NCBI RefSeq assembly: GCF_000497755.1
Contig: NZ_AYOD01000021.1
Location: 124,001 to 188,000, forward strand
DNA: 64,000 nt
Reading direction: 5' to 3'
Source: Aliihoeflea sp. 2WW
GTDB taxonomy: Bacteria; Pseudomonadota; Alphaproteobacteria; Rhizobiales; Rhizobiaceae
A program made the translations under genes and the position numbers. How positions within the stretch are numbered: position 1 is the first letter of the stretch; every line of letters starts with the position of its first letter. This document shows positions 1 through 7,986 of this stretch, piece by piece. The notes beneath the pieces were generated by a model, which was given only the letters and a program-made list of their open reading frames with translations, did not search any database and had not been told where the DNA came from.

Positions 1-2
1 GC

Positions 3-164
3 CTATCTATGACGAGCGAGGTGTATTGGTGGGAGGACGGCGAATTAAGCGCAGCCAACGAAACCCGCAAGTCGCTGGTAGACAAATTCAGCGCGATCTG
101 TACGTTAAATATTCGCATCGTCAGCGCACAAACGAAGAAACTTCTTGCTGCAAAGAGGCAATAA
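3..164 (+). CDS. C-terminal fragment of an unrecognised protein, 5' end outside the window
   Basis: The frame is open from the left edge of the window and ends with TAA at 162-164, giving about 53 residues that include EVYWWEDGELSAANE and end in AAKRQ. I do not recognise the family. It is less GC-rich than the chromosomal genes further right and is followed by AT-rich non-coding DNA leading to a truncated tRNA. It therefore probably belongs to the neighbouring integrated element. No start can be assigned. Confidence 0.35.
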   Translation, partial: LSMTSEVYWWEDGELSAANETRKSLVDKFSAICTLNIRIVSAQTKKLLAAKRQ

Positions 165-200
165 GTGTGGTGGCTGTAACAGAATAAAATACACCTCTCA

Positions 201-235
201 CTGCGCTCGCTCTTGCAAGCTCAGCTTTAGCGCAG
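201..235. other. 7-bp inverted repeat, possible terminator or recombinase arm site
   Basis: CTGCGCT at 201-207 pairs perfectly with AGCGCAG at 229-235 across 21 bases that include the palindrome CTTGCAAG. It lies between the end of the leftmost reading frame and the tRNA remnant. It could terminate the upstream transcript or bind the recombinase of the left-hand element. There is no good T-run, so either role is inference. Confidence 0.3.
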
Positions 236-284
236 ATAGATGTATTCTGCGTAAAATAAAGAACTTATAGTTTCGTGTATTCAG

Positions 285-329
285 ATCATAATCCTTGTGT
301 CGGGGGTTCGAATCCCTCCTCCGCTACCA
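285..329 (+). tRNA. 3' half of a tRNA-Met (CAT) gene, remnant without 5' half
   Basis: The sequence reads as anticodon loop ATCATAA (285-291, anticodon CAT at 287-289), 3' anticodon strand TCCTT, variable loop GTGTC, T-arm GGGGG-TTCGAAT-CCCTC (302-318), acceptor strand CTCCGCT (319-325), discriminator A and CCA. This matches the 3' half of rhizobial elongator tRNA-Met. Bases 241-284 have none of the D-arm or 5' acceptor strand, so the gene cannot be functional here. Such half-tRNAs are left when an element integrates at the 3' end of a tRNA gene. Confidence 0.85.
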
Positions 330-1956
330 ACGGTGCAGCCCCCACGGGTTGGCCGTCTTCCTGTAAGAACGGGACCAGTGTCGCCTCTACCTCGATCGTC
401 AGGCGTCCATCATCATCACGATCGAGCGTGATCGACCGGATCAGTTCCCGCACGATCGGTGCAAGCTCGCCCATGTCGTCCAGCAAGATCAGCGTCATTT
501 CGAGACGCGCCCTTGGCGGCCGGAGAGGGTCGATCGCTTTCCCCATCAGCCTATTGGCGAACGCCTTGATGGCGGTCGGGTGCAGGACGACATTGTTGCC
601 CTTTGGCAGGCTGGCGAGTTCCTGTTTGAGGTCGTCGCGCTCCGCACCTTGTGCCTTCATCCGGGCGTCAATCGCGTCCTGATCGCCGATGCCCTTCATG
701 AGCAAGCCGAGAAGCTGATCGTTGTCCTTGGCGATGGCAGCAAGGCGGGCCTCGATTTCAGCACGGCGGCGATGCTCGTGCGCCCCTTGTGCATGTCGGG
801 CCTCGATATAGCGTCGGGCGTACACCTCGATCTGTTCCGGGCTGGCGAGTTCCTTCGTCAGGCTGTGAATGACCAGTTCCTCCACGTCGGCGAGATAGAA
901 GGTCTTCGGATCGGGGCAGGCTCCGCTGTTGGTGTGCGCCGAACAGCGCAGGCGCGTCCGACCGGATTTGTCGACGCCAGCCACGGCCATGCCAGCACCG
1001 CAAGCGCCGCACTTGAGAAGACCGGACAGGAGCCGCTTGGGTCGATTGTTGCCCCGGATCGGCCCGCCCTTGGCCGTCTGCGCGCGTCCGATTATTTGAG
1101 CCTGTACGGCATCGAACAACTCATCAGGGATGATGCGCAAGTCGGGAACATCGGCTGTCTTCCAATCATTCTCGGGATTGGGGCGGGACACGCGCTTGCC
1201 GGTCGATGGGTCTTTGATCATGTGGACCTTGTTCCAGACGATGCGGCCCACATAGATCGGGTTGCGCAACATGCCCGTGCCACGGGAGGCGGAGCCGTAC
1301 AGCGCTGACGGAGCCCATAGCTTGCCGCGCGGCGGCTTCACATGCTCCGCATTCAACTGGCGACATATGGCCTTGGGGCTGGTGCCCTTCGCATAATCCT
1401 CGAAAATGCGCAGGACGATCGCAGCTTCGTCTTCCACGATCTGCGGCTTGCCGGGGTTCGTCGGGTCAGGGCGATAGCCGTAAGCTTTGCCGCCTGCCGA
1501 TAACCCCTGCTTGATCAAGCCGCTCATGCCGCGCCTGACCTTGTGGACGTTGTCCTCACGGAATAGCTGGGCCACGAGACCACGCAAGGCGACGTTGATG
1601 GTGTTCGCCTCGCCATCGTTCACGGAGACGATACGAACGCCGATAAAATCCATGGTTTTGTGCAACGTCGCCATATCGGCGATGTCACGGGACAGACGGT
1701 CAAGCGCCTCCACGACGATCACCTTGAACTGACCGTCCTTCGCGTCCTGCACCATCCGGGCGAGGTCCAGACGCCCGTGCATGGATGCGCCCGACATGGC
1801 CTTGTCGGCATAGGTGCCGGCGACGGTAAAGCCCTCGCGCTTGGCGAAGGCTTTACAGAGGTCGATCTGGTCTTCGGTCGATCGCTCGTTCTGGAGGTCG
1901 GTGCTGTAGCGGGCGTAGATGGCCGCCTTCAAAGGTTCCACATTCATGGTCGGCAC
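286..1956 (-). CDS. Large serine recombinase (site-specific integrase)
   Basis: A 556-residue protein for integration and excision through a phosphoserine-DNA intermediate. The N-terminal resolvase domain has the nucleophile Ser18 in YARYSTD and the catalytic Arg region LDRLSRD near residue 88. Then come a recombinase domain (about 150-300), a Cys4-type zinc ribbon (CGACG...RLRC...ACPD, about 316-350) and a coiled coil. The GTG at 1956 follows a GGGAGAGG Shine-Dalgarno; ATG at 1947 is an alternative. The last residues, GFEPPTQGL, are encoded by the antisense strand of the tRNA remnant, so the C-terminus depends on the integration junction. It is the first gene inside the element. Confidence 0.93.
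   Translation of the reverse strand: MPTMNVEPLKAAIYARYSTDLQNERSTEDQIDLCKAFAKREGFTVAGTYADKAMSGASMHGRLDLARMVQDAKDGQFKVIVVEALDRLSRDIADMATLHKTMDFIGVRIVSVNDGEANTINVALRGLVAQLFREDNVHKVRRGMSGLIKQGLSAGGKAYGYRPDPTNPGKPQIVEDEAAIVLRIFEDYAKGTSPKAICRQLNAEHVKPPRGKLWAPSALYGSASRGTGMLRNPIYVGRIVWNKVHMIKDPSTGKRVSRPNPENDWKTADVPDLRIIPDELFDAVQAQIIGRAQTAKGGPIRGNNRPKRLLSGLLKCGACGAGMAVAGVDKSGRTRLRCSAHTNSGACPDPKTFYLADVEELVIHSLTKELASPEQIEVYARRYIEARHAQGAHEHRRRAEIEARLAAIAKDNDQLLGLLMKGIGDQDAIDARMKAQGAERDDLKQELASLPKGNNVVLHPTAIKAFANRLMGKAIDPLRPPRARLEMTLILLDDMGELAPIVRELIRSITLDRDDDGRLTIEVEATLVPFLQEDGQPVGAAPLVAEEGFEPPTQGL
317..329. repeat. Left attachment-site core (13-bp direct repeat)
   Basis: TCCTCCGCTACCA covers the last 13 bases of the tRNA-Met remnant and is repeated exactly at 17481-17493. 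The flanking bases differ on both sides. Short identity of this size is normal for attL/attR of large serine integrases. The integrase gene reads into this site, as is usual for the integrase-proximal end. Confidence 0.7.
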
Positions 1957-1965
1957 GTCCTCTCC

Positions 1966-2181
1966 CTATCGAAGGTACTTCGCCATTGCGGCGTGATCGT
2001 TCTCGTCAATGATGTCGACGTGATCGGGATCGGCTTCGGCTGCTATCTGCATTGCACGGGCGGCGTCGATCGCCTCTTTCCGCGAGTGGAACGGCCCGTC
2101 GTGCATGTCCGGTGACTGAGAGCCGGCGATCCAAAAGTGATTGATGTGATGGAAAACGGCTGTACGGCGTTCGACGGCCAT
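1966..2181 (-). CDS. Small hypothetical protein, coupled to the upstream Arc-type gene
   Basis: A 71-residue protein starting MAVERRTAVFHHINHFWIAG. Its ATG overlaps the TGA of the Arc-family gene (ATGA at 2178-2181), so translation is probably coupled. It lies just upstream of the integrase in the same direction. An acidic middle (EADPDHVDIIDENDH) is the only notable feature. The family is not recognised. The location suggests a small accessory or recombination-control protein, but nothing in the sequence shows this. Confidence 0.55.
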   Translation of the reverse strand: MAVERRTAVFHHINHFWIAGSQSPDMHDGPFHSRKEAIDAARAMQIAAEADPDHVDIIDENDHAAMAKYLR

Positions 2182-2345
2182 CACGCGGCCTCCTGCTGAT
2201 CGGCCGACATCGCCTGTTCCAACAAGAGCAACAATTCCGAGTTCATCGATCGTTTCGACCGCTTGGCGCGGGCGGTGAGCCATGCCTTCACGTCATCGGG
2301 CATCCGAAGACCGAAGGGCTTAATGGTGTGCATCTGCTGTTCCAT
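2181..2345 (-). CDS. Arc-family (ribbon-helix-helix) DNA-binding protein
   Basis: A 54-residue protein, MEQQMHTIKPFGLRMPDDVKA..., with a beta strand (TIKPFGLRMP) followed by two helices (DDVKAWLTARAKRSKRSMNSELLLLLEQAM), the Arc/MetJ fold. The start is ATG 2345 because AAAGGAG lies 7 bases upstream; longer in-frame starts have no such site. It is transcribed away from a second Arc-type gene at 2428. The shared intergenic region holds four TGACTTCA-like half-sites, so the pair probably forms the switch controlling the integrase-side operon and the element's maintenance. Confidence 0.8.
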   Translation of the reverse strand: MEQQMHTIKPFGLRMPDDVKAWLTARAKRSKRSMNSELLLLLEQAMSADQQEAA

Positions 2346-2363
2346 GTCGTGCTCCTTTCGCAT

Positions 2364-2439
2364 TGACTTCAATTTCATACATCATGAAGTCATTGCATCC
2401 AAGCGCTAAATGGCTTCATGTCCAAACATGATGAAGTCA
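2364..2439. promoter_or_regulatory. Operator array between the divergent Arc-type repressors
   Basis: Four copies of an 8-bp half-site are visible: TGACTTCA at 2364-2371, TGAAGTCA at 2385-2392, GCTTCATG at 2413-2420 (partial match) and TGAAGTCA at 2432-2439. They form two inverted pairs with centres about 21 and 19 bases apart, two helical turns each. Ribbon-helix-helix dimers bind paired half-sites of this kind. The last site overlaps the first codons of the plus-strand gene. Binding by either repressor is inferred. Confidence 0.6.
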
Positions 2440-2712
2440 GACGATAAGAAGGTCGCAAACATCACGCCGTTTGGATTGCGGTTGCAACCCGATCTGAAGC
2501 GGCGCGTGGAGGAAGCGGCAAGGGCAAGCGGCAATTCGCTGAACGCGGAAATCGCCATGCGGCTTGAAGCGTCGTTCGCGAAGGACGACAGCCGCCAAGG
2601 GACTGACGATCAGGTCAATGCTCTGCGCAGCGAGGTCGACGAACTGCGAGAGGACGTGCGGGGATTGCGCTCTATCGTGAACCTGATCATCGAAGTCGAG
2701 ACTAAAAGTTAG
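2428..2712 (+). CDS. Arc-family DNA-binding protein with C-terminal coiled coil
   Basis: About 94 residues. The segment VANITPFGLRLQPDLKRRVEEAARASGNSLNAEIAMRLEASF is a ribbon-helix-helix domain closely parallel to the divergent partner (shared PFGLR core). A predicted coiled coil follows (DQVNALRSEVDELREDVRGLRSIVNLI), probably for oligomerisation. Starts at 2410, 2428 or 2431 are possible. None has a clear Shine-Dalgarno, so the message may be leaderless. It sits 15 bases upstream of an unknown gene in the same direction. It likely represses from the TGAAGTCA operators around its own start. Confidence 0.78.
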   Translation: MMKSDDKKVANITPFGLRLQPDLKRRVEEAARASGNSLNAEIAMRLEASFAKDDSRQGTDDQVNALRSEVDELREDVRGLRSIVNLIIEVETKS

Positions 2713-2727
2713 CCTAGGATACCCGCG

Positions 2728-3333
2728 ATGGACGTACCCACATCAGCACTAACCGGCGCGCTTCGGGTAGGTGTTCAGGTCATTGTCAATCAGAAGCGCC
2801 CGATGCTCGAAATCTATCAAACCATCCATAATGAATTTGGCCCCCCGTTCGAAATCGACATTCTGGACAGCACGAACACCAAAATACTGCGAACCGACAA
2901 GCACCGTCACCAAGACGTTTTCATCGATTTCTCGTTGGTGAACGTGGGTGGAATTAGAGCGGAAAACGTTACCTTTCAGACCTCCGGGGATTTCGTTAGA
3001 GAACCCCCGTTTGAAAAGCTTCCAAGTATCTTCAATACTAACGTCCGGCAAATTGCTCCGGGCCAGATGCTTCATCTTCTACGTGTGCGGCCCAGCGACC
3101 TTAACGTGTACGCCCCGGACGACCCCGAAAATCCTACATCATACAAGCCGGCTGGGTTCAAAAATGATACCCTATCTATAACGGTTCGCTATGAGGCACC
3201 GGCTACGTGGCTGAATTGGTCGCATCGTAGATGGCGTTCTTTTCGGGGTCTTTCGCAGTACGAAACCGACTTCACGTTTGACCCCATGCTGTTCGAAAGC
3301 GCGGAGCTACCCCCGGCAAAGTACAACGGCTGA
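2728..3333 (+). CDS. Hypothetical protein, possible cargo gene of the element
   Basis: A 201-residue protein that I do not recognise. It is rich in predicted beta strands (VFIDFSLVNVGGIRAENVTFQTSG, DTLSITVRYEAPAT) and shows no signal peptide, membrane helix or obvious catalytic motif. It is co-directional with the Arc-type gene 15 bases upstream, opposite to the structural operon, and convergent with the tape measure gene. Base composition is visibly less GC-rich than neighbouring genes. A separately acquired moron (lysogenic-conversion or defence gene) controlled by the repressor is a reasonable guess only. Confidence 0.6.
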   Translation: MDVPTSALTGALRVGVQVIVNQKRPMLEIYQTIHNEFGPPFEIDILDSTNTKILRTDKHRHQDVFIDFSLVNVGGIRAENVTFQTSGDFVREPPFEKLPSIFNTNVRQIAPGQMLHLLRVRPSDLNVYAPDDPENPTSYKPAGFKNDTLSITVRYEAPATWLNWSHRRWRSFRGLSQYETDFTFDPMLFESAELPPAKYNG

Positions 3334-3346
3334 TCTGCAATGCCGG

Positions 3347-5980
3347 TCAGGATGAGAACCGCTTCCTCGCGATGCTGCCCTGCGGTCGCATCTCGTTCGT
3401 CATGGTCTCGGCGATCTCGGATTGGACCATCGCCCGGATGGTGTTGGCGGTGGCCTCAGCGTGTTCTCGATCCATCCGGGGATCACCGGATGATTGCTGA
3501 TTGATAGTGATGTTCGGGGCGTAGGTGGTGTTCCGTGTTGAGGGCGCCCCGATATAGGAGTTGCCACCGACTGGCCCCCCGGCCGCGAAACCTCGGACGC
3601 CGCCGCTGTTGATTGCTTCGAGCAATGCGCCGTGCTGTCTGGTCGCCTTGGCGTTGACGACATACTCGCCATCGCTGAGCATCGCCGGAATGCTGTCGCT
3701 GGTCGACGTGCCGGGTCCACGGACATGACCGCCCGATGCGAGCTTCAATCCGCCGAAGAACGAGCCGAGCAATCCGCCACCGCCTGCCGTGCCGAAGACG
3801 CCCGCAAGCGGTCCCTGACCCAGCAAAGCGGCCTGCAAAGTCACCTGAATTAGGCTGTTCAATAGTTGCTGCAATACCTGTTCCAGCGTCGTCGTCCCGG
3901 TGGCGAGGCCGGTCAGAGCACTGGTGAAAGACTGCGCAAAATAGTCCTGCGCCTGAGCCATTCCCTGTGCGGTGTTGGCAGCGGCGACGGTCTCATTCGA
4001 TAGCTGTTGGGTGAGCGTGATCTTCTCGCGCATCTGCACAAGCTCTTGGTCGGACAGTGTCAGGCCGTTGCGCTTGGCGTCCTGCTGGTACTGGAAAAGA
4101 GCGAGCTCGATCTGCCGTTGTTGGGCGCTGAGACCGGAAATCTGCTGTTCGAACTGAGCGAGTTCGAGACCCTGTTGGATCGCCTGATTTAGGGACTTGC
4201 GAGCTTCGGTCTGCTGATTGGCAAGGTCGATGGCCTTCTGCTGGCCTTCGGTCGGGGCGAGCTTCTGCGCTGCGACCGGCGTGCCGCCATACGCCTGCTG
4301 GATCGTGCCGGCGTCGACATTTCGAAGCCCTTCCCACTCGTTGCGCAGGCCGGCGACATCATTGCCGCGACGACGCAGGAGGGCACGGGCAAGCTCGTCT
4401 TGGGTGGCCTCATCGAAGAGACGATCCCCCGACAAGCCGAGTTCGGAGCGTAGACCGCGCAAGGTCTTCTGCACGATCTGGTAACGGCCGGCCGCGCTGG
4501 AATTGAAGCTGTTCTTCGGATGCCTGAGCATCTGTGTTTGCATGGCGTCGATCTGGTCGAGCGTCATGCCGGTGAGGTTGCGAGCACCGCCCGTGTAAGC
4601 GCCGTATCCGAGCGTTTCGTTGTAGCCGCGTCCCTTGTCGGTGCCTTCGGCGGCTCCGATCAGGTCGAGCATGTTGTTGTGGGAGCCGTAGGTGGCGATC
4701 GACTTGGCACGGCCGGCGATGTCCACCGCGCCCATGAGTTCGGACATGGTGCGGGCGTTGCCAGCGGCCTGCCGGAAGGCAGCGTCCACCGCGTCCAGTT
4801 TGCCAAGCTGATCGAGTTCGGCCTTCAACTCCGGGACGAGGTTCTTCAGGTCGTTGAGCGCGTTCCTGAAGTTGAGGGCTTGGGTCGAGGTGCTGTCGAA
4901 GGCGGTCCCGGCCTCCACGGTGATCGGGGCGAGTTCCGTTACGGCTTCGCCAAGCGAAGTGACCTGTTCCTCGGCGGCTTGGAGGTGGCCGCGCAAGATG
5001 CGCAGTTCCATCCCTCGCGTTGCGAAGTCGGGGCCATCTTCAAGCGCCTTGATCTGGTCGAGGATGGCGTCCCGGTTGCGCGTTGCGGCGGCAAGCTGGT
5101 TCTCGGGGGATATGAGACGCGCATAGGCATCCTCGCCAGCCTCATAGCCGGGGAGCCATTCGCCGCGAAGAGCGCCGATGATCTTGCGGGCATAGCCGAC
5201 GCCATCGATCGCGGCCTGTTTGCTGTAGACCTGAACGTTCCGCCAGAGCGTTTGAAATTCGGCGTCGATCTTCTTGGCGGCTGCGATCTGTTCGTCGGTG
5301 AAGGTCGCCGCCTCGCCCCGTAGCTTCTGAATTTCGGTGACGGACAAGCCGAGCACCTTGGCCATCTGTTCCGCCCCGGTGCCGCCGAATATCTCGTCCA
5401 ACGCACGGGTCTGACTGGCACGGTCGAGGGTTTGCAGCTTGCCGATGATCTCATCAAGAAAGCGGGAGGGGTCTTGCAGCTTCTTGCCGACTTCCTCGGC
5501 GGTGTAGCCAAGCCGCATGAACCATTCGGCCCCGCCACCCTTGCCGGTCTTCGCGAACTCGTCGCCCCGGATGTTGAGTTCCTTCAGGGCGTCGGTCACG
5601 CCGTCGATCGTCGCTCCGGTCGCAGCGGCGACATAGGTCCATCGTTGCCAGACTTGGGCCGTGACGCCAGCCTTGCGGGCTTCTCGATCGACTTCGGCGA
5701 TGGAACTGGCGATCTGCTTGACGGCCATCGTTGCGCCGGCCACGCCCGCGAAGACGACGCCACCCCGCATGAACGGCGCGAACATGCTTTCCATGTTGCG
5801 GGACAAGCGGGAGGCTGACCCGCTCATGGCGCTTTCCATGCGTTCGCCGGACTGCTTGGCCCTGCGCTCGATCCCGGCGAAATTGTCGTTGGCGGTCTTG
5901 CTGGCCCGCTGGAAATTGCGCTCGAAATCCCTGACGCGGGCCTCCAATGCGATGACGAGGCGTTCCTGATCGGTGGACAT
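3347..5980 (-). CDS. Phage tail tape measure protein with embedded lysozyme-like domain
   Basis: An 877-residue protein and the last gene of the structural operon. The N-terminal third is helical and coiled (QERLVIALEARVRDFERNFQRASKTANDNF), followed by the tape-measure region (MKQIASSIAEVDREARKAG). Residues about 436-547 resemble lambda R-type transglycosylases (LIGAAEGTDKGRGY, then SSAAGRYQI), a peptidoglycan hydrolase probably used on DNA entry. The C-terminus has the typical LSDGEYVVNAKATRQHG motif. The ATG at 5980 follows TAGGAG. The C-terminal location of the operon is unusual, since no tail-tip gene follows. Confidence 0.88.
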   Translation of the reverse strand: MSTDQERLVIALEARVRDFERNFQRASKTANDNFAGIERRAKQSGERMESAMSGSASRLSRNMESMFAPFMRGGVVFAGVAGATMAVKQIASSIAEVDREARKAGVTAQVWQRWTYVAAATGATIDGVTDALKELNIRGDEFAKTGKGGGAEWFMRLGYTAEEVGKKLQDPSRFLDEIIGKLQTLDRASQTRALDEIFGGTGAEQMAKVLGLSVTEIQKLRGEAATFTDEQIAAAKKIDAEFQTLWRNVQVYSKQAAIDGVGYARKIIGALRGEWLPGYEAGEDAYARLISPENQLAAATRNRDAILDQIKALEDGPDFATRGMELRILRGHLQAAEEQVTSLGEAVTELAPITVEAGTAFDSTSTQALNFRNALNDLKNLVPELKAELDQLGKLDAVDAAFRQAAGNARTMSELMGAVDIAGRAKSIATYGSHNNMLDLIGAAEGTDKGRGYNETLGYGAYTGGARNLTGMTLDQIDAMQTQMLRHPKNSFNSSAAGRYQIVQKTLRGLRSELGLSGDRLFDEATQDELARALLRRRGNDVAGLRNEWEGLRNVDAGTIQQAYGGTPVAAQKLAPTEGQQKAIDLANQQTEARKSLNQAIQQGLELAQFEQQISGLSAQQRQIELALFQYQQDAKRNGLTLSDQELVQMREKITLTQQLSNETVAAANTAQGMAQAQDYFAQSFTSALTGLATGTTTLEQVLQQLLNSLIQVTLQAALLGQGPLAGVFGTAGGGGLLGSFFGGLKLASGGHVRGPGTSTSDSIPAMLSDGEYVVNAKATRQHGALLEAINSGGVRGFAAGGPVGGNSYIGAPSTRNTTYAPNITINQQSSGDPRMDREHAEATANTIRAMVQSEIAETMTNEMRPQGSIARKRFSS

Positions 5981-5988
5981 GGTAGCTC

Positions 5989-7662
5989 CTACCAAACGAG
6001 GTCAGCGGCGCTGACTTCTGGATTGTCGAAAATGCTCTTCTCGTCACCACCGCCAGCGGCGGCACGGCCCACGGCCATCGCGGCGGCGACAGCGCCATCG
6101 ATCCGATCCTTGGACTTGCCCTTGTCGAAGGTGACGTTGCCTGCCGGGTCGACCTTCGCCGCGACGTTGTCGAAGTTCCAGCGGAGGACGGGGTGCCCGC
6201 CGTGCTGGAACCGGCCTGCGACAATGGCGCGATCTAGCTCTTTGATGGCGGGGGCCATGGTGACCCAGCCCTGTCGCATCTCGATCGCCGGATAGCCGTC
6301 TTCGCGAAGATTGCTCATCATCACGCGGGCAAGGTGCGGATCGAATGCGATCTCGCGCACCTCGAACCGTTCGCAAAGATCGCGGATCGTGTCCTCGACT
6401 TCCCGGAAGTCGACCACGTTGCCGGGTGTTGGGATTATGTGGCCGTCTTCCGCCCAAGTCGGATACGGCACTCCATCATGCTCTGCTTTGCGGGCGAGGT
6501 TGTCGGCTGGACAGAAGAACCAAGGGTGGACGATGTAGCCGTCTTCCCCGTCCCGCCACGCGGCCACGATGCACGTTAGGTCTCGATTGGAGGAAAGGTC
6601 GACGCCGAGCCAGCACGGTTCATGTTCGAGGGCGTCGAGGTCGACGGGTTCGGCTCCCTTGTCATAGAGGGACATTTCCACAAACGGGCTGGTGCTGTGA
6701 TCCTGCCAGATATTGAGGTGGTATCGCTGGAAGATCGCGCGTTCGGCGGGCTTGTGTTCCGCTTCCCGCGCCATTTGGCGAAGTCCCTCAAGGTCGGGGT
6801 AGCCGTGCTTCAAGCCCGGATTGACGGCGTGCCAAACAGCCTCATCGCGCCAGTCGGCATCGCGGGGAGCCTCAAACAAGACGGCAAGCGTGGCCGGGTC
6901 ATCGATGACGCCCTTCGCGACCTTGCGGGCATAGTCCACGATGTCCCATGCGAGGTTTTCCTGACCGGCTCCGGCCGTGGTCGTGACGACGGTGAGAGAG
7001 TTCGAGACCTTTGCCGCACCGGCCCGCATCGCTCCCCACAAGGCGCGGGGGTCACGCTTCAGCCAGGCATGGCATTCATCGGCGATGATCAGGCTGGGGG
7101 TTCGACCTTGGGCGGTCCCGGCGTCGGATGACAAGGCCTCATATTCGATGCCGCCCGGAAAGCTGATCCGCGACTTGTACTCCCTGATCTTGGCTCCCCG
7201 CGCGGTGTCCATCGCCAGCGACGAGTTGCCGAGTTCGGTCGAAAAGTCGCCGTCGATCATCCCCGCGACTTCCTTGAAGACGCCCTTCGCCTGCTTCATG
7301 TCGACGGCCACCGACACGAGTTGCGCACCGGGCCGGCGCTCCGGTCCCTTGCCGTGGAGCAAGGTGATTGCGCCGGTCAACGTGGTCTTGCGGTTGCCGC
7401 GCGGGACGAGGATCACGACTTGCTTGACGACGCGGGTGCCGTCCGGGTGGCGGGGGCCGTATATCTGGCGGATGATCTTTTCGGCCCACGGGTCGAGGGG
7501 ATAGGCGTTCCCCGGAAGCGTGGACAGGGGGTGTTTCAGCGATCGGATATAGTCGACTGCCCGTTGGCCGTAGCCGAACGGATCGGGGATTTCGGGATAA
7601 GTGTTGGAGCCCGTGCAGGCGACTGCACCGGGCTTCGGCTTGGCCTTGAACTTCAGGAGCAT
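5989..7662 (-). CDS. Phage terminase large subunit (packaging ATPase/nuclease)
   Basis: A 557-residue, full-length protein. The ATPase domain shows a Walker A-like VPRGNRKTT near residue 88 and Walker B LIIADECH near residue 193. The C-terminal RNase H-like nuclease shows LGVDLSSNRDLT and the later acidic DPHLA and DRIDGAVAAAMA motifs. It motors DNA into the prohead through the portal and cuts the concatemer. It starts 3 bases after the head-closure gene and ends 8 bases before the tape measure start. That is an atypical place, because large terminase usually precedes portal. No small subunit is recognisable next to it. Confidence 0.92.
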   Translation of the reverse strand: MLLKFKAKPKPGAVACTGSNTYPEIPDPFGYGQRAVDYIRSLKHPLSTLPGNAYPLDPWAEKIIRQIYGPRHPDGTRVVKQVVILVPRGNRKTTLTGAITLLHGKGPERRPGAQLVSVAVDMKQAKGVFKEVAGMIDGDFSTELGNSSLAMDTARGAKIREYKSRISFPGGIEYEALSSDAGTAQGRTPSLIIADECHAWLKRDPRALWGAMRAGAAKVSNSLTVVTTTAGAGQENLAWDIVDYARKVAKGVIDDPATLAVLFEAPRDADWRDEAVWHAVNPGLKHGYPDLEGLRQMAREAEHKPAERAIFQRYHLNIWQDHSTSPFVEMSLYDKGAEPVDLDALEHEPCWLGVDLSSNRDLTCIVAAWRDGEDGYIVHPWFFCPADNLARKAEHDGVPYPTWAEDGHIIPTPGNVVDFREVEDTIRDLCERFEVREIAFDPHLARVMMSNLREDGYPAIEMRQGWVTMAPAIKELDRAIVAGRFQHGGHPVLRWNFDNVAAKVDPAGNVTFDKGKSKDRIDGAVAAAMAVGRAAAGGGDEKSIFDNPEVSAADLVW

Positions 7663-7665
7663 CGA

Positions 7666-7986
7666 TCAGACCCCCTGTGCCACGCAACGGAGGTCGAGGC
7701 CGGCACGCCTGCCGAGTTCCTTGATCTCCTTCAGGTCGTGAGGGCGTCCCTGATAAGTTACGCGGTCGGCGGTGGTCAGCCCTTCGATGTTGCGGATGCG
7801 GAAGACGATCGCCGTCTCGGCTGACACGCCGAAGGACCGCATGAACTCTTCGGTGGTGGACTGGATGATCTGCGCTCGCACGGTGGCGACGGCGGTCCAT
7901 TCCTCGGTCACCGTGCCGTACTCGTCCACGGTCGAGGCGAAGCGTTCGATGGTGATTGTCTTGTCGAGCTTGCCGGCGCGCATCAT
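7666..7986 (-). CDS. Phage head closure protein (SPP1 gp16/HK97 gp7-like)
   Basis: A 106-residue protein beginning MMRAGKLDKTITIERF. The LDKRITI-like N-terminus followed by a beta-rich body (YGTVTEEWTAVATVRAQI...) is characteristic of head-closure (stopper) proteins, which seal the filled capsid and receive the tail. Its ATG overlaps the stop of the preceding DUF3168 gene. It is the last of four head-tail connector genes in a row, directly upstream of terminase. Confidence 0.82.
   Translation of the reverse strand: MMRAGKLDKTITIERFASTVDEYGTVTEEWTAVATVRAQIIQSTTEEFMRSFGVSAETAIVFRIRNIEGLTTADRVTYQGRPHDLKEIKELGRRAGLDLRCVAQGV

Noticed and set aside
286-330. GFEPPTQGL C-terminus of the integrase as a functional motif
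   Set aside because: It is the antisense translation of the tRNA 3' end, a familiar by-product of reading through an att site.
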